Source: Methylobacterium phyllostachyos
GTDB taxonomy: Bacteria; Pseudomonadota; Alphaproteobacteria; Rhizobiales; Beijerinckiaceae
Reading direction: 5' to 3'
Assembly: GCF_900103445.1 (NCBI RefSeq)
Contig: NZ_FNHS01000010.1
Location: 62,001-126,000 of the forward strand
DNA length: 64,000 bases
Shown here: in pieces, positions 34,796-43,409 of the stretch
How the letters are laid out: every line of letters starts with the position of its first letter
How positions within the stretch are numbered: position 1 is the first letter of the stretch
Program-made: the position numbers and the translations under genes
The notes under the pieces: model-generated
What the model was told of the DNA's origin: nothing
The model's input: the letters and a program-made list of their open reading frames with translations, nothing else
Database searches by the model: none

Positions 34796-36058
34796 TTAGG
34801 CCGCCAGGGACAGGACCGTCCGCTCCGGTGCGTGCTCGGCGGCGATCGCCTCGGCGACGAGCTCGGCCGTGGCGCCCGAGAGGGTCCAGCCGAGATGGCC
34901 GTGGCCGGTGTTGTAGAACACGCCCGGCCGGCGGCCCCGGCCGACCTTGGGCAGCATGTTCGGCAGCATCGGACGCAGGCCGCTCCAGGCCACCACCCGG
35001 TCGGTGTCGACCAGCGGGAACTGCTCCCGGGTCCAGTCGATCAGCGGCTGGATCCGGTCATGGCGGATGTCGCGGTTGAAGCCATTGAACTCGGCCGTGC
35101 CGGCGACCCGCAGGCGCTCGTCGCCCAGCCGGCTCGTGACGATCTTGGCCGCCTCGTCGAGGATGCTCACCTCCGGCGCCGCCTTCTGCGCCTCCGGCGT
35201 CAGCAGGTTCACGGTGATCGAGTAGCCCTTGACCGGGTAGACGTTGACCCGGTCGCCCAGCATCGCCGCGAAGTGCCGGCTGGCGCAGCCCGCGCAGATC
35301 ACCACCGCGTCGGCCTGCACGACCTCCGGCGCCTCCGTGGGCCGGCCGGCCCGCCGCCAGCCGACGGCGTAGCCCCCCTCCCCCGGCGCGATCGTCGCGA
35401 CCTCGGCGTCCTGGATGAAGCGGACGCCCTTGCGCGCGCAAGCCGCTGCCAGGCCCCGGGTGAACTTGTGGATGTCGCCGGTGGCGTCCGAGGGCGTGAA
35501 ATAGCCGCCGTGATAGCGGCCGGCGAGCGTCGGCTCGATGGCGCGGATCTCCTCCGGCGTCACGGCGTAGCGCTCCAGGCCCCCTTCCCGCAGCAGGGCG
35601 TTGACGGCCGTGGCCTGCTCGAAGCTCGCCCGGTCGCGGTAGAAGTGCAGGATGCCGCGGGTCTTCAGGTCGAAGTCGATCCCCTCGGCCTCCGCCATGG
35701 CGAACAGGGCCGCGCGCGCCTTCAGCGCCAGCCGCACGGTCTCCACGGTGTTCTGGCGGTAATGGGCGATCTCGCGCATGAACTCCGCCATCCACGACAG
35801 CTTGTGCCAGGAGGGGGTGGGGTTCATCAGCAGCGGCGCGTCGCGGCGCATCATCCACTGCACGCCGTGGAGTACCGTGGAGAGCTTGTTCCAGACCTCG
35901 GCGTTGCAGGCCGAGAGCTGGCCGCCATTGGCGAAGGAGGTCTCCATGGCGGCGTAGCGTTGCCGGTCGAGGACGGTGACGCGGTAGCCGCGCTGGGCGA
36001 GCGCGTAGGCGGTCGTCACGCCGGTGATGCCGGCGCCGATCACGGCGATGTGGGTCAT
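34796..36058 (-). CDS. dadA: DadA-family FAD D-amino-acid (possibly glycine) dehydrogenase
   Basis: 420 residues from the ATG at 36056-36058, with GGAG 9 nt upstream. The FAD-binding GxGxxG is in HIAVIGAGITGVTTAYALAQ. Family features include SFANGGQLSACNAEVW, a central GGYFTPSDATGDIHKF and the C-terminal FYNTGHGHLGWTLSGATAEL. DadA enzymes oxidise D-amino acids to 2-oxo acids and ammonia, passing electrons to the respiratory chain. A tandem glycine riboswitch lies 64 nt upstream, which points to glycine itself as the inducing and perhaps oxidised compound, giving glyoxylate. The downstream cluster could use that product. D-alanine is the usual DadA substrate, so the glycine role is inferred. 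Confidence 0.9.
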   Translation of the reverse strand: MTHIAVIGAGITGVTTAYALAQRGYRVTVLDRQRYAAMETSFANGGQLSACNAEVWNKLSTVLHGVQWMMRRDAPLLMNPTPSWHKLSWMAEFMREIAHYRQNTVETVRLALKARAALFAMAEAEGIDFDLKTRGILHFYRDRASFEQATAVNALLREGGLERYAVTPEEIRAIEPTLAGRYHGGYFTPSDATGDIHKFTRGLAAACARKGVRFIQDAEVATIAPGEGGYAVGWRRAGRPTEAPEVVQADAVVICAGCASRHFAAMLGDRVNVYPVKGYSITVNLLTPEAQKAAPEVSILDEAAKIVTSRLGDERLRVAGTAEFNGFNRDIRHDRIQPLIDWTREQFPLVDTDRVVAWSGLRPMLPNMLPKVGRGRRPGVFYNTGHGHLGWTLSGATAELVAEAIAAEHAPERTVLSLAA

Positions 36059-36121
36059 GGGGTGTGAACTCCGGAACGAGGACGCGGGAAGGCCGCCTCA
36101 AGCGGTCGGCCGGTTGCGCGC

Positions 36122-36333
36122 CCCATCTGTCCCGGTGCCTGAGAGCTTGATCCGCATCCGGCCCTGGCAAGGCCTTCCGGCGGACGTCCCCTTCGGCGGG
36201 TGCCCACGGGCTTGCCCGCTGCACCGCTCTCCAGATTGCCCTGACGACACGGTTCCGGTGCCTGAGAGTTTCCGGGGCGGTTGCTCCGTCGGCGCCGGGT
36301 CCCCCTCTCTGGGCGGATCCCGGTCTCTCCCGC
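36122..36333 (-). ncRNA. Tandem glycine riboswitch upstream of dadA
   Basis: Read on the minus strand from 36333. Aptamer 1 has GGGAGAGACC, GGCGCCGACGGAGCAA and AACTCTCAGGCACCGGAAC. A short linker leads to aptamer 2 with TCTGGAGAGCGG, CCGCCGAAGGGGACGTC, AAGCTCTCAGGCACC and GGGACAGATGG. These match the conserved cores of both aptamers of the glycine riboswitch, such as the one before Bacillus gcvT. The element ends about 64 nt before the dadA ATG. Glycine riboswitches usually turn genes on when glycine is abundant, to burn it. No intrinsic terminator with a T-run is obvious in the expression platform, so control of translation initiation is possible. Confidence 0.95.
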
Positions 36334-36500
36334 ATCGTCGCGATGGGCTGATCCCTGGATACCCCGATTCGGCGCCTCCGGAGAAGCCCGGATTCCCGGC
36401 ACCCAGCGGGTTCCGCGGACAGCCCGTGTGCGCTGTCACCGCCCGGGAGCGATCCCGGCCGCCGGCGGTTGGGAGGAGATCCGAAGGAGGAGCCGACCCG

Positions 36501-36836
36501 ATGCTGACCAGGACCGCGATCTACGAGGGCACGGTGCGTGACGGCCGGGAGGACGAATTCTTCCGCCGGGTGCGGGACGAGCTGGAGCCGTTCTGGCGGC
36601 GTTTCCCGGGCGTCACCGCGGTGCGGGTCCAGCGCCTCCGCTCCAAGGATGCGGATGCGCGGCCGATCGCCATGATCCTGGAGATGGATTTTCCCGATCA
36701 GGCGGCGCTGGACGCCTGCCTCGCCTCGCCGATCCGCCCGGAATCGCACGCCGCCACCGAGGCGGTGATGCAGATGTTCGACGGCCGCTTCTATCATCTG
36801 GTCAGCGAGGGCCGGACCCTGCCGCCGGCCGGTTAG
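36501..36836 (+). CDS. Small dimeric alpha+beta barrel protein, function unknown
   Basis: 111 residues from the ATG at 36501, with AAGGAGGAGC about 9 nt upstream. The pattern IYEGTVRDGREDEFFRRVRD, then VTAVRVQRLRSKDAD and IAMILEMDFPDQAALDACLA, is that of EthD/antibiotic-monooxygenase-like ferredoxin folds that form dimers. These act as small oxygenases, lyases or binding proteins. It is divergent from the riboswitch and dadA and may share their promoter region. The substrate is unknown. Confidence 0.75.
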   Translation: MLTRTAIYEGTVRDGREDEFFRRVRDELEPFWRRFPGVTAVRVQRLRSKDADARPIAMILEMDFPDQAALDACLASPIRPESHAATEAVMQMFDGRFYHLVSEGRTLPPAG

Positions 36837-37019
36837 GGCGCTCTGCGCCGGAACGGGTACCGGCTGCACGATATTGGCTGACTGTTAACCGTGATCTTCG
36901 TCAGTCTCCGCCGGGTAATCAAATCTATGCGAGACAGTATCGACTGAAGACCAGTGTTAATGCTCTCGATCTAGTCTCTGCCGGTACGGGGTTCCTCTCG
37001 GTTTCAGGCGGACGGCGCG

Positions 37020-37301
37020 ATGGCGAAGTGGATACCCGGCGCGGCTGTCTTCGGCCTCCTGTGTCTGATGATCATTCCCGCCCCGGGCATCTGGGGCGTG
37101 CTGATCGGTGCCGCCTGCGTGCTGGCGATCATCGGCAGCCTGTGCATGGTCCTTCTGGACCGGACGGCGACCGCCCTCCTGGCTTGGCGCGAGGCTTGGC
37201 GCGAGGCTTGGCGCGAGGCTCGGCGGGCGCGCGCCCGGCAGGCACGCGAAGGCCGGACCCGGGTGGTGCATGCCGGCCCCGGGATGACGCGGAAGGTCTG
37301 A
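37020..37301 (+). CDS. Small membrane protein with WREA tandem repeats
   Basis: 93 residues from the ATG at 37020. One long or two short hydrophobic segments (AAVFGLLCLMIIPAPGIWGV, then AACVLAIIGSLCMVLL) precede a strongly basic amphipathic tail. The tail begins AWREAWREAWREARRARARQ and is encoded by a 12-bp tandem repeat. No family is recognised. Copy-number change would alter the tail in steps of four residues without frameshift. Confidence 0.6.
   Translation: MAKWIPGAAVFGLLCLMIIPAPGIWGVLIGAACVLAIIGSLCMVLLDRTATALLAWREAWREAWREARRARARQAREGRTRVVHAGPGMTRKV
37181..37225 (+). repeat. 12-bp tandem repeat (GGCTTGGCGCGA), 3 copies plus remnant
   Basis: Three perfect copies at 37181-37192, 37193-37204 and 37205-37216, then GGCTCGGCG. 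The unit length keeps the frame of the host gene and encodes Trp-Arg-Glu-Ala. It is a candidate variable-number locus between strains. Confidence 0.9.
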
Positions 37302-37394
37302 CCGGCCGGCATCGCGCCGGGGACTGGATTCCCCGCTCCATCGGTGCAAGGTCCCGGCGGCGCCAGCGCGGCGCCGGCCAACCGGGACGGTCCG

Positions 37395-38000
37395 ATGAAG
37401 CTCTTCTATTCCCCCGCCTCCCCGTATGCCCGCAAGGTGCTGGTTCTCGCCCACGAGACGGGGCTGATCGACCGGATCACCGTGACGGCCGCCACCGCCT
37501 CCCCGACCGGTTCCGCCGCGGAGGTCGCCGCCCACAACCCGCTGGGCAAGATCCCCGCGCTGGTGCTGGAGGACGGGATCGCCCTCTACGACAGCCGGGT
37601 GATCTGCGAGTATCTCGACGGCCTCTCGGACGGCCCGCACCTGTTCCCCGAGGGCTCCGCCCGCTGGGACGCGCTGACCCGGCAGGCGCTCGCCGACGGC
37701 CTGCTCGATGCGGCGCTGCTCACCCGCTACGAGCGCGTGCTGCGCCCGGAGGAACGGCGTTGGGAGGCCTGGGAGGCGGGCCAGACCGGCAAGATCACGG
37801 CGGCGCTCGACCGGTTCGAGGCCGTGGTGGCCGACATGCCGGTGCTGGACATCGGCACCATCGCGATGGCCTGCGCGCTGGGCTACCTCGACCTGCGCTT
37901 TCCCGATCTCGCCTGGCGCGAGGGCCGTCCCGCCCTGGCGGCGTGGTTCGCGGTCGTGGAGGGTCGGCCTTCCATGGCCGCCACCGTGCCGAAGGGCTGA
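37395..38000 (+). CDS. Glutathione S-transferase family protein
   Basis: 201 residues from the ATG at 37395. The N-terminal thioredoxin-like domain reads MKLFYSPASPYARKVLVLAH, then HNPLGKIPALVLEDG and LYDSRVICEYLD with the cis-Pro and the gamma-glutamyl-binding DS pair. The catalytic residue position holds Ser in SPASPYARK. The all-helical C-terminal domain follows from about residue 85. Usual role is conjugating glutathione to electrophiles or cleaving thioethers; the substrate is unknown. It is followed by repeat copy 7. Confidence 0.9.
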   Translation: MKLFYSPASPYARKVLVLAHETGLIDRITVTAATASPTGSAAEVAAHNPLGKIPALVLEDGIALYDSRVICEYLDGLSDGPHLFPEGSARWDALTRQALADGLLDAALLTRYERVLRPEERRWEAWEAGQTGKITAALDRFEAVVADMPVLDIGTIAMACALGYLDLRFPDLAWREGRPALAAWFAVVEGRPSMAATVPKG

Positions 38001-38009
38001 ACCCCGTCC

Positions 38010-38115
38010 GGGTTTCGAAAGGGCGAGCCCTTTCGCGGGTCCAGGGCGGAGCCTTGGACTCTGTCAGGGCCTTGCCCTGACAACCCACCAAAGGGCTTCA
38101 GCCCTTTGGAAACCC
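38010..38115. repeat. Intergenic multi-hairpin repeat, copy 7
   Basis: Opens GGGTTTCGAAAGGGCGAGCC and ends CCCTTTGGAAACCC, showing the terminal inverted repeat GGGTTTC(C/G)AAAGG clearly. Internal hairpins are GTCAGGGCcttGCCCTGAC and CCAAAGGGCTtcAGCCCTTTGG. Its right end overlaps the 3' end and stop of the DoxX-like gene on the minus strand. Confidence 0.9.
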
Positions 38116-38574
38116 GGACTCGGCCGCGTAGGGATGGGTCGAGCCGAGCGGATCGGTGAGGAAGTCCTGGACCGTTCCTGCCCCCGTGCCGAAGGTGATG
38201 AGCAGGAAGCCGCCCGCGAGGGCGAAGTTCTTCAGGAAGTCCCAGAACAACTCGCGGCCCTTGCCGCCGGACCAGAAATCGCCCGGTCGCCAGAAGGGCT
38301 TCCACAGGAGCGCCGTGACCCCGCAATAGCCCGCGAGCACGAAGGCGGCGGCCCGGTCGGCGGTGCCGGTCAGGATGCACAGCGACATCCCGATCTCGAC
38401 CCCGAGCCCGACGAGGATCAGCAGCGTGGCGGGCGCGGTGGCGTGTACGGCCTCGCGCGCCTGCCCGACCGCACCCTTGAAGTTCAGGATCTTGTCGAGG
38501 GCGCTGAACGGCAGGAACAGCAGCACCAGGAGCAGGCGGACGCCGAACGCGATCGCGACGCTGAGACTGGCCAT
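38098..38574 (-). CDS. DoxX-like integral membrane protein
   Basis: 158 residues from the ATG at 38572-38574. Four hydrophobic segments are seen, with the DoxX-like lead LLLVLLFLPFSALDKILNF and the internal WKPFWRPGDFWSGGKGRELF. DoxX proteins are small four-helix membrane proteins linked to quinone or thiosulfate redox in some species, but most are uncharacterised. The last residues (GFPKG and stop) are encoded by the end of repeat copy 7, so a repeat insertion seems to have reshaped the C-terminus. It is convergent with the GST gene. Confidence 0.8.
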   Translation of the reverse strand: MASLSVAIAFGVRLLLVLLFLPFSALDKILNFKGAVGQAREAVHATAPATLLILVGLGVEIGMSLCILTGTADRAAAFVLAGYCGVTALLWKPFWRPGDFWSGGKGRELFWDFLKNFALAGGFLLITFGTGAGTVQDFLTDPLGSTHPYAAESGFPKG

Positions 38575-38836
38575 GAGCGTGAGCTATATCCTGATCCGGC
38601 CCCGAGGCCCTCGCTCGATCACCTAGGGCGTGATCGGGGAAGGAGAATCCGGTTCGTTGAGGGGTGAACGCACTTGGGTTGGCTATGGGGGTGTCCGCTT
38701 GGGATGGAAATTGGTCAAGCAGCTTAGAGAGCGAAAGACACGAATAGCCGTCGTTGATCAGAAGCGTTGATGGCTTCGGGCGTGATCGTCGGCAGACATG
38801 GTTGCGGTGTGGCTTTGAACGAAGAACGAGGGCGCC

Positions 38837-39589
38837 ATGCGCTTCACCCGATCCCTCACCCTGGCTCTCACGATCTGTTTCCCCGCAACGGCAGCGGAAG
38901 CCCGAGCGTCAAGGGATCATCTCACCGTACCGACATCCAATGGCGGAACGCTGGTCGAAAGCTTCGGGACCTGTGCGGAGCCGACATGCCCGGTGGTTCT
39001 CATTCTGAGTGGAAGCAAAGGCTTTGGAACTCCTGCCTACGACGAGTTAGGCTGGGCTTTTCGGAAGGCGGGTCTGAACGCCTATCTCGTGCACATTCTC
39101 TCGGTTGACGATCTCAATGCTATCGCCTCAGCGAGCGGGGCAACGGCACGGATCGCCTACTATGCGCGACGACTGCCGGATTGGGTTTCGAGCGTTCGAG
39201 AGGTCGCTTCGTATCTCGCCGCGCAGCCGCACTCCGGTCGGGTCGGCGTGCTTGGCGTATCTCTTGGGGCACAAACCGCTTCGGCCGCTTCGGTCGGTCG
39301 ATCTGATATCGATGCTCTCGTTCTCGTTGATGGCGGCTTTCCGAACAGCTTTGCGCAGCCCGTGCGATCATTGCCGCCGTTGCTGCTGATCTGGGGAAGT
39401 GCGGACAAGACATTCCCGTTGTCGGTCGGCCGGGAGCTAAAGCAGACAGCGGAACGCCTCGGCCGGTTCGTGTCGCTGGACGTGTATCAAGGTGGCTCGC
39501 ACGACTTTTTCCTGAAGGCCGCAACACAGAGCGCGCGGGACGCTCATCAGAGCGCCGCCGATTTCCTGAAGGCGCGCCTGGCGCAGTAG
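38837..39589 (+). CDS. Secreted alpha/beta hydrolase, possibly acquired
   Basis: 250 residues from the ATG at 38837. A signal peptide (SLTLALTICFPATAAEA) precedes a hydrolase core with LILSGSKGFGTPAYDELG, nucleophile elbow GVLGVSLGAQTAS, acid in LLLIWGSADKTFP and His in YQGGSHDFFLK. The dienelactone-hydrolase group is nearest. The gene and about 250 bp upstream are visibly lower in G+C than the rest of the window, with codons such as TAT, AAA and GTT used freely. This suggests recent transfer. No mobile-element gene is left beside it. Confidence 0.82.
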   Translation: MRFTRSLTLALTICFPATAAEARASRDHLTVPTSNGGTLVESFGTCAEPTCPVVLILSGSKGFGTPAYDELGWAFRKAGLNAYLVHILSVDDLNAIASASGATARIAYYARRLPDWVSSVREVASYLAAQPHSGRVGVLGVSLGAQTASAASVGRSDIDALVLVDGGFPNSFAQPVRSLPPLLLIWGSADKTFPLSVGRELKQTAERLGRFVSLDVYQGGSHDFFLKAATQSARDAHQSAADFLKARLAQ

Positions 39590-39762
39590 GCTACCCCACT
39601 ACAGGACGGCGCGGACCATGTTTGCTTCCAGGAAGTCGAGTTCTGTCATTGAACGGCTTTGAAGGGTCGCAAGCAGTCACCCCAAGGTCAAGCACAAGTA
39701 GGCCCGGACCCGAGGGTCATCACACCATCACGCCCGAGACACGGGCGCCGAGCCCCCGCCCC

Positions 39763-41811
39763 TCAGGCCGCCCGCACCCGTGCCAAGAACCCCGCCACGG
39801 CCGCGCGCAGGGCGCCCGCCTGCCGGGAGAGGTCGCCCGCCGCCTGCAGCACCTGGGCCGAGCCCTGGCTCGCCGTGTCCGCCGCCTCGCCCACGCCCGC
39901 CATGTGCCCCGAGACCCCGCGGGTGTCCTGCGCGGTCTGCGCCGTGGTCCGGGCGATCTCGGCGGTGGCCGCGCCCTGCTCCTCGACCATGGCGGCGATC
40001 TCGGCGCCGATCCGGGCGAGGTTGCGGATCACCCCGGTGATGCCGCCGATCGACCGGACCGAGGCCTCCGTGGAGCCGGTGATCTCCGCGACCTTGGCGC
40101 CGATCTCCTCGGTCGCCCGGGCGGTCTGAGTGGCCAGGTCCTTCACCTCGGCCGCCACCACCGCGAAGCCGCGGCCGGCCTCGCCGGCGCGCGCCGCCTC
40201 GATCGTGGCGTTCAGCGCCAGCAGATTGGTCTGACCGGCGATCGAGGAGATCATCGCGACGATCTCCCCGATGCTGCCGGCGGCCTGCGCGAGGCGCCGG
40301 ATCTCCCCGGCCATGCCGTCCGCGTCCCGGGTCGCAGAGGCCGCGAGGTCGGCCGAGGACCCGACCTGGACGCCGATCTCCCGGACCGAGGCGGTGAGCT
40401 CTTCGGTGGCCGCCGCCACCGTATCGGCCGAGCGCGCGGCCGAGTCGGCGGACACGGCCACCGCCCGGCCGAGATCGGTTGTGTCCTGGGCGGCCCGGGC
40501 CATGCCGCGGGCCGAGGCTTCCAGCTGGGCGGCTGCCGCCGAGACCGCCCCGACGATGCCGCCGACCTGGCGCTCGAAGCTGTCGGCGAGGTCCAGGGCG
40601 ACCGCCCGCTGGGCGGCGGCGGTCTCGGCGGCGAGCTGCTCCTGCGCGGCCCGGGCGGCGCGGCGCTCCGCGACGCTGTCGCGGAAGGCCAGGGTGGCCG
40701 CGGCGATCGCCCGGACCTCGCGCGGGCCGCCGGACGGGATCGCGTGGTCGTCCGTCTCCTCCGCCCGGCCGATCGCCGTCAGCACCGCGGCCATCCGGCT
40801 GAGCGGCCGGGCGATCGCCGTGCCGAGCCAGACCGCGAGACCGACCGAGAGCGCGAACAGGGCCAATCCCCCCGCGCCCCAGAGGGTCAGCATCCGGTCG
40901 GCCCGGGCGCGTACCGAACCGGCGGCGGCCACGAGATCGGCGGTCAGCCGGTCCTCCACCCCCTTCAGGGCGTCGATGCGCTGCGTGGCGAGGCGGAACC
41001 AGGCCGGCGCGTCGCGGAACGCCAGGGGTGCGCCCGGCATCGTCTCCTGGGCAGCCTGGCGCAGGCGCGCCACCTCGCGCGCCGGCTCCGTCGCCTCCGC
41101 GGCGTCGAGGAGGGCGGCCTGGGGCGGCTCGGCCCCGGCCCGGAACAGGCCGGCATAGGTCGTCTGCTCGGCCGAGAGCGTGACGAGCCGGCGCGCGGCC
41201 GGAAGGTCCAGGCTGCCCGACGCGAAGGCCGCCGAGGCGGCGGCCCGTTCCTGGCCGGCGGCCTCCTTGAGCGCCAGGAAGGCCGCGTAGGCACTCGCCC
41301 GGGCGGCGAGGCCGGCCTCGTCGATCACCCCACCCATCCCGCGCACGAGGCTGAGCCCCTCGCCGATCAGGGCGGTGTAGAAGCGCGCCGCCTCGGGGGC
41401 GCTGGGCGTCAGGGCGTCCACCCCCCGGCGCTGGGCCGCGAGCCCCGCGAGGGCCCGGTTGAACCCCTCCCCGCGGGCCGCGAAGGCCGGGCCGAAGCCC
41501 GTGGCGGCCGTTATGGCCTCCGGCAGGCCCGCCAGCGCCGCATCGGTGCGCTGGCGCTGGGCGGCGAGTTCCGGCCCGAACTGCGCGCCCTTCGCCCCCA
41601 GGAACAGGCTGGATGCGCCGCGCTCGCGCTGGGCCTCGTGCACGAAGGCACTGATCCGCGAGGCGAGGCCGACGAGGTTCTCGACCCGGTCCATCTCGGC
41701 GCGGCGCGCCCACTGGTCGGAGACGGCCAGACCCGCCGCCCCCGCGAAGGCGAGGCAGGGGGCGAGCGCCACCACCAGGATGCGGGCGCGGAGCGAGGAG
41801 AGGAGACGCAT
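39763..41811 (-). CDS. Methyl-accepting chemotaxis protein with NIT sensor
   Basis: 682 residues from the ATG at 41809-41811; a TTG at 41826 is less likely. Membrane span one (about 10-30) leads to an all-helical periplasmic sensor (about 35-290; [20 protein letters not shown]) of the nitrate/nitrite-sensing NIT type. Span two (about 300-320), HAMP ([20 protein letters not shown]) and the MCP signalling domain follow, with the hairpin tip [20 protein letters not shown]. It would bind a periplasmic ligand and control CheA. No che genes are nearby and no C-terminal CheR pentapeptide is seen. Confidence 0.93.
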   Translation of the reverse strand: MRLLSSLRARILVVALAPCLAFAGAAGLAVSDQWARRAEMDRVENLVGLASRISAFVHEAQRERGASSLFLGAKGAQFGPELAAQRQRTDAALAGLPEAITAATGFGPAFAARGEGFNRALAGLAAQRRGVDALTPSAPEAARFYTALIGEGLSLVRGMGGVIDEAGLAARASAYAAFLALKEAAGQERAAASAAFASGSLDLPAARRLVTLSAEQTTYAGLFRAGAEPPQAALLDAAEATEPAREVARLRQAAQETMPGAPLAFRDAPAWFRLATQRIDALKGVEDRLTADLVAAAGSVRARADRMLTLWGAGGLALFALSVGLAVWLGTAIARPLSRMAAVLTAIGRAEETDDHAIPSGGPREVRAIAAATLAFRDSVAERRAARAAQEQLAAETAAAQRAVALDLADSFERQVGGIVGAVSAAAAQLEASARGMARAAQDTTDLGRAVAVSADSAARSADTVAAATEELTASVREIGVQVGSSADLAASATRDADGMAGEIRRLAQAAGSIGEIVAMISSIAGQTNLLALNATIEAARAGEAGRGFAVVAAEVKDLATQTARATEEIGAKVAEITGSTEASVRSIGGITGVIRNLARIGAEIAAMVEEQGAATAEIARTTAQTAQDTRGVSGHMAGVGEAADTASQGSAQVLQAAGDLSRQAGALRAAVAGFLARVRAA

Positions 41812-41912
41812 CGGACGATCTGACAATGTTTCGCAGGAGACGGTTTACCATCCCGTCAAGTGCTGAACATCCGGTTATAGGTCACCGCCTCAATCCGATT
41901 GGATCTGCATGA

Positions 41913-42272
41913 TCATGCGGCGTTCTGGACGGGATCTGCCTGATCGGCGTGCAGATCGCCCCAGGTCTTCAGGGCGCGGATGACAGGTTCCAGGGAGCGC
42001 CCACGCTCGGTCAAGCTGTATTCCACCTTCGGCGGAACCTGAGCGTAGATCTTGCGCGTGATCAGGCCGTCCGCCTCCATCTCGCGCAACTGATTCGTGA
42101 GCATGCGCTGCGTCACGCTGGCGAGCCGTCGCCGGATCTCGCTGAATCGCAGGGTCCCCTCCAGCAGATGGTAGAGGATGACGCCCTTCCACTTGCCGTC
42201 GATGAGCCGAAGGGTCGCCTCGACGGCGCAGCCCGGGCTGCAGGCGCCGGTATGGTGACGGGTGCGGGCCAT
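41913..42272 (-). CDS. HxlR-family transcription regulator
   Basis: 119 residues from the ATG at 42270-42272. The winged helix has LIDGKWKGVILYHLLEG, then LRFSEIRRRLASVTQRML and the wing QVPPKVEYSLTERGRSL. Cys11 and Cys15 (GACSPGCAV) lie before the first helix; a conserved Cys there senses aldehydes or oxidants in HxlR/YodB/HypR proteins. It is divergent from a quinone oxidoreductase/alcohol dehydrogenase gene (107-bp gap), which is the usual target arrangement. Confidence 0.92.
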   Translation of the reverse strand: MARTRHHTGACSPGCAVEATLRLIDGKWKGVILYHLLEGTLRFSEIRRRLASVTQRMLTNQLREMEADGLITRKIYAQVPPKVEYSLTERGRSLEPVIRALKTWGDLHADQADPVQNAA

Positions 42273-42379
42273 GGGGTCCTTCTACGGTATCATTTCCGGC
42301 ACTATCGGCTTTTTATGTGCGTACTTGCAGCCCGTGAAGGGCCGCGGCATCTCCTGCCTGACAGCCGGAGGAGATCACG

Positions 42380-43399
42380 ATGCGCGCCGTCGGATACCGC
42401 AAGTCCCTGCCGATTACCGATCCCGAAGCCCTGATCGATTGCGACCTGCCCCAGCCCGAGCCCGGCCCCCGCGACCTGCTGGTGAAGGTCGCGGCGGTCT
42501 CGGTGAACCCGGTCGACACCAAGGTCCGGCGCCGGGCCGAGCCGGAGGCGGGCGGCGTCAAGGTCCTGGGCTGGGATGCGGCCGGCACCGTCGTCACCGC
42601 GGGCGCTGAGGTCCAGAATTTCACCGTGGGTGACGCGGTGTTCTACGCCGGCGACCTGACCCGGCCGGGCACGAATGCCGAGTACCATTGCGTCGATGCC
42701 CGCATCGTCGGGCACAAGCCGAAGAGCCTCGACTGGGCGCAGGCCGCCGCCCTGCCGCTCACCGCGATCACCGCCTGGGAGACGCTGTTCGACCGGCTCG
42801 ACGTGGGCAAGCCGGTGCCGGGCGCGGCCCCGGCGATCCTGATCGTCGGCGGCGCCGGGGGCGTCGGCTCGGTGGCGATCCAGCTCGCCCGGACGCTCAC
42901 CGACCTCACGGTGATCGCCACCGCGTCGCGGCCCGAAACCGCGCAATGGTGCCGGGATCTCGGCGCCCGCCACGTGGTCGATCATGCCAAGCCCCTGGCG
43001 GCGGAGGTGGCCTCCCTCGGCCTCGGCGCGCCGGGCCTCGTCTTCTCCACCACCAACACCGACGATCACCTCGCCCAGATCGTGGAGCTGATCGCCCCGC
43101 AGGGCCGCCTCGCCCTGATCGACGATCCGGAGCAGCTCGATGTCGGGCTCCTCAAGCGCAAGAGCCTGTCGCTGCACTGGGAGTTCATGTTCACGCGCCC
43201 GCTATTCGCCACCGCCGACATCGCCGCCCAGGGGGCGCTCCTCGACGAGGTCGCGCGCTTGGTTGATTCCGGGCGCCTGCGCACCACCCTGGGGGAGCAT
43301 TACGGGCGGATCGACGCCGCGAACCTGACGCGCGCCCACGCGCTGATCGAGAGCGGGGGCGCCAAGGGCAAGATCGTGCTCGAAGGGTTTGCCGATTGA
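42380..43399 (+). CDS. Zinc-type alcohol dehydrogenase-like/quinone oxidoreductase (ZADH family)
   Basis: 339 residues from the ATG at 42380, with GGAGGAGATC upstream. It is a medium-chain dehydrogenase with GroES-like N-terminal domain (VAAVSVNPVDTKVRRR, VLGWDAAGTVVTAG) and a Rossmann domain with ILIVGGAGGVGSVAIQLAR. Catalytic zinc Cys/His are not conserved, so an NAD(P)H-dependent quinone or enone reductase is likely. Divergent control by the HxlR regulator suggests induction by electrophiles. It is followed 10 bp later by a cupin gene. Confidence 0.9.
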   Translation: MRAVGYRKSLPITDPEALIDCDLPQPEPGPRDLLVKVAAVSVNPVDTKVRRRAEPEAGGVKVLGWDAAGTVVTAGAEVQNFTVGDAVFYAGDLTRPGTNAEYHCVDARIVGHKPKSLDWAQAAALPLTAITAWETLFDRLDVGKPVPGAAPAILIVGGAGGVGSVAIQLARTLTDLTVIATASRPETAQWCRDLGARHVVDHAKPLAAEVASLGLGAPGLVFSTTNTDDHLAQIVELIAPQGRLALIDDPEQLDVGLLKRKSLSLHWEFMFTRPLFATADIAAQGALLDEVARLVDSGRLRTTLGEHYGRIDAANLTRAHALIESGGAKGKIVLEGFAD

Positions 43400-43409
43400 G
43401 GAGGACGGG

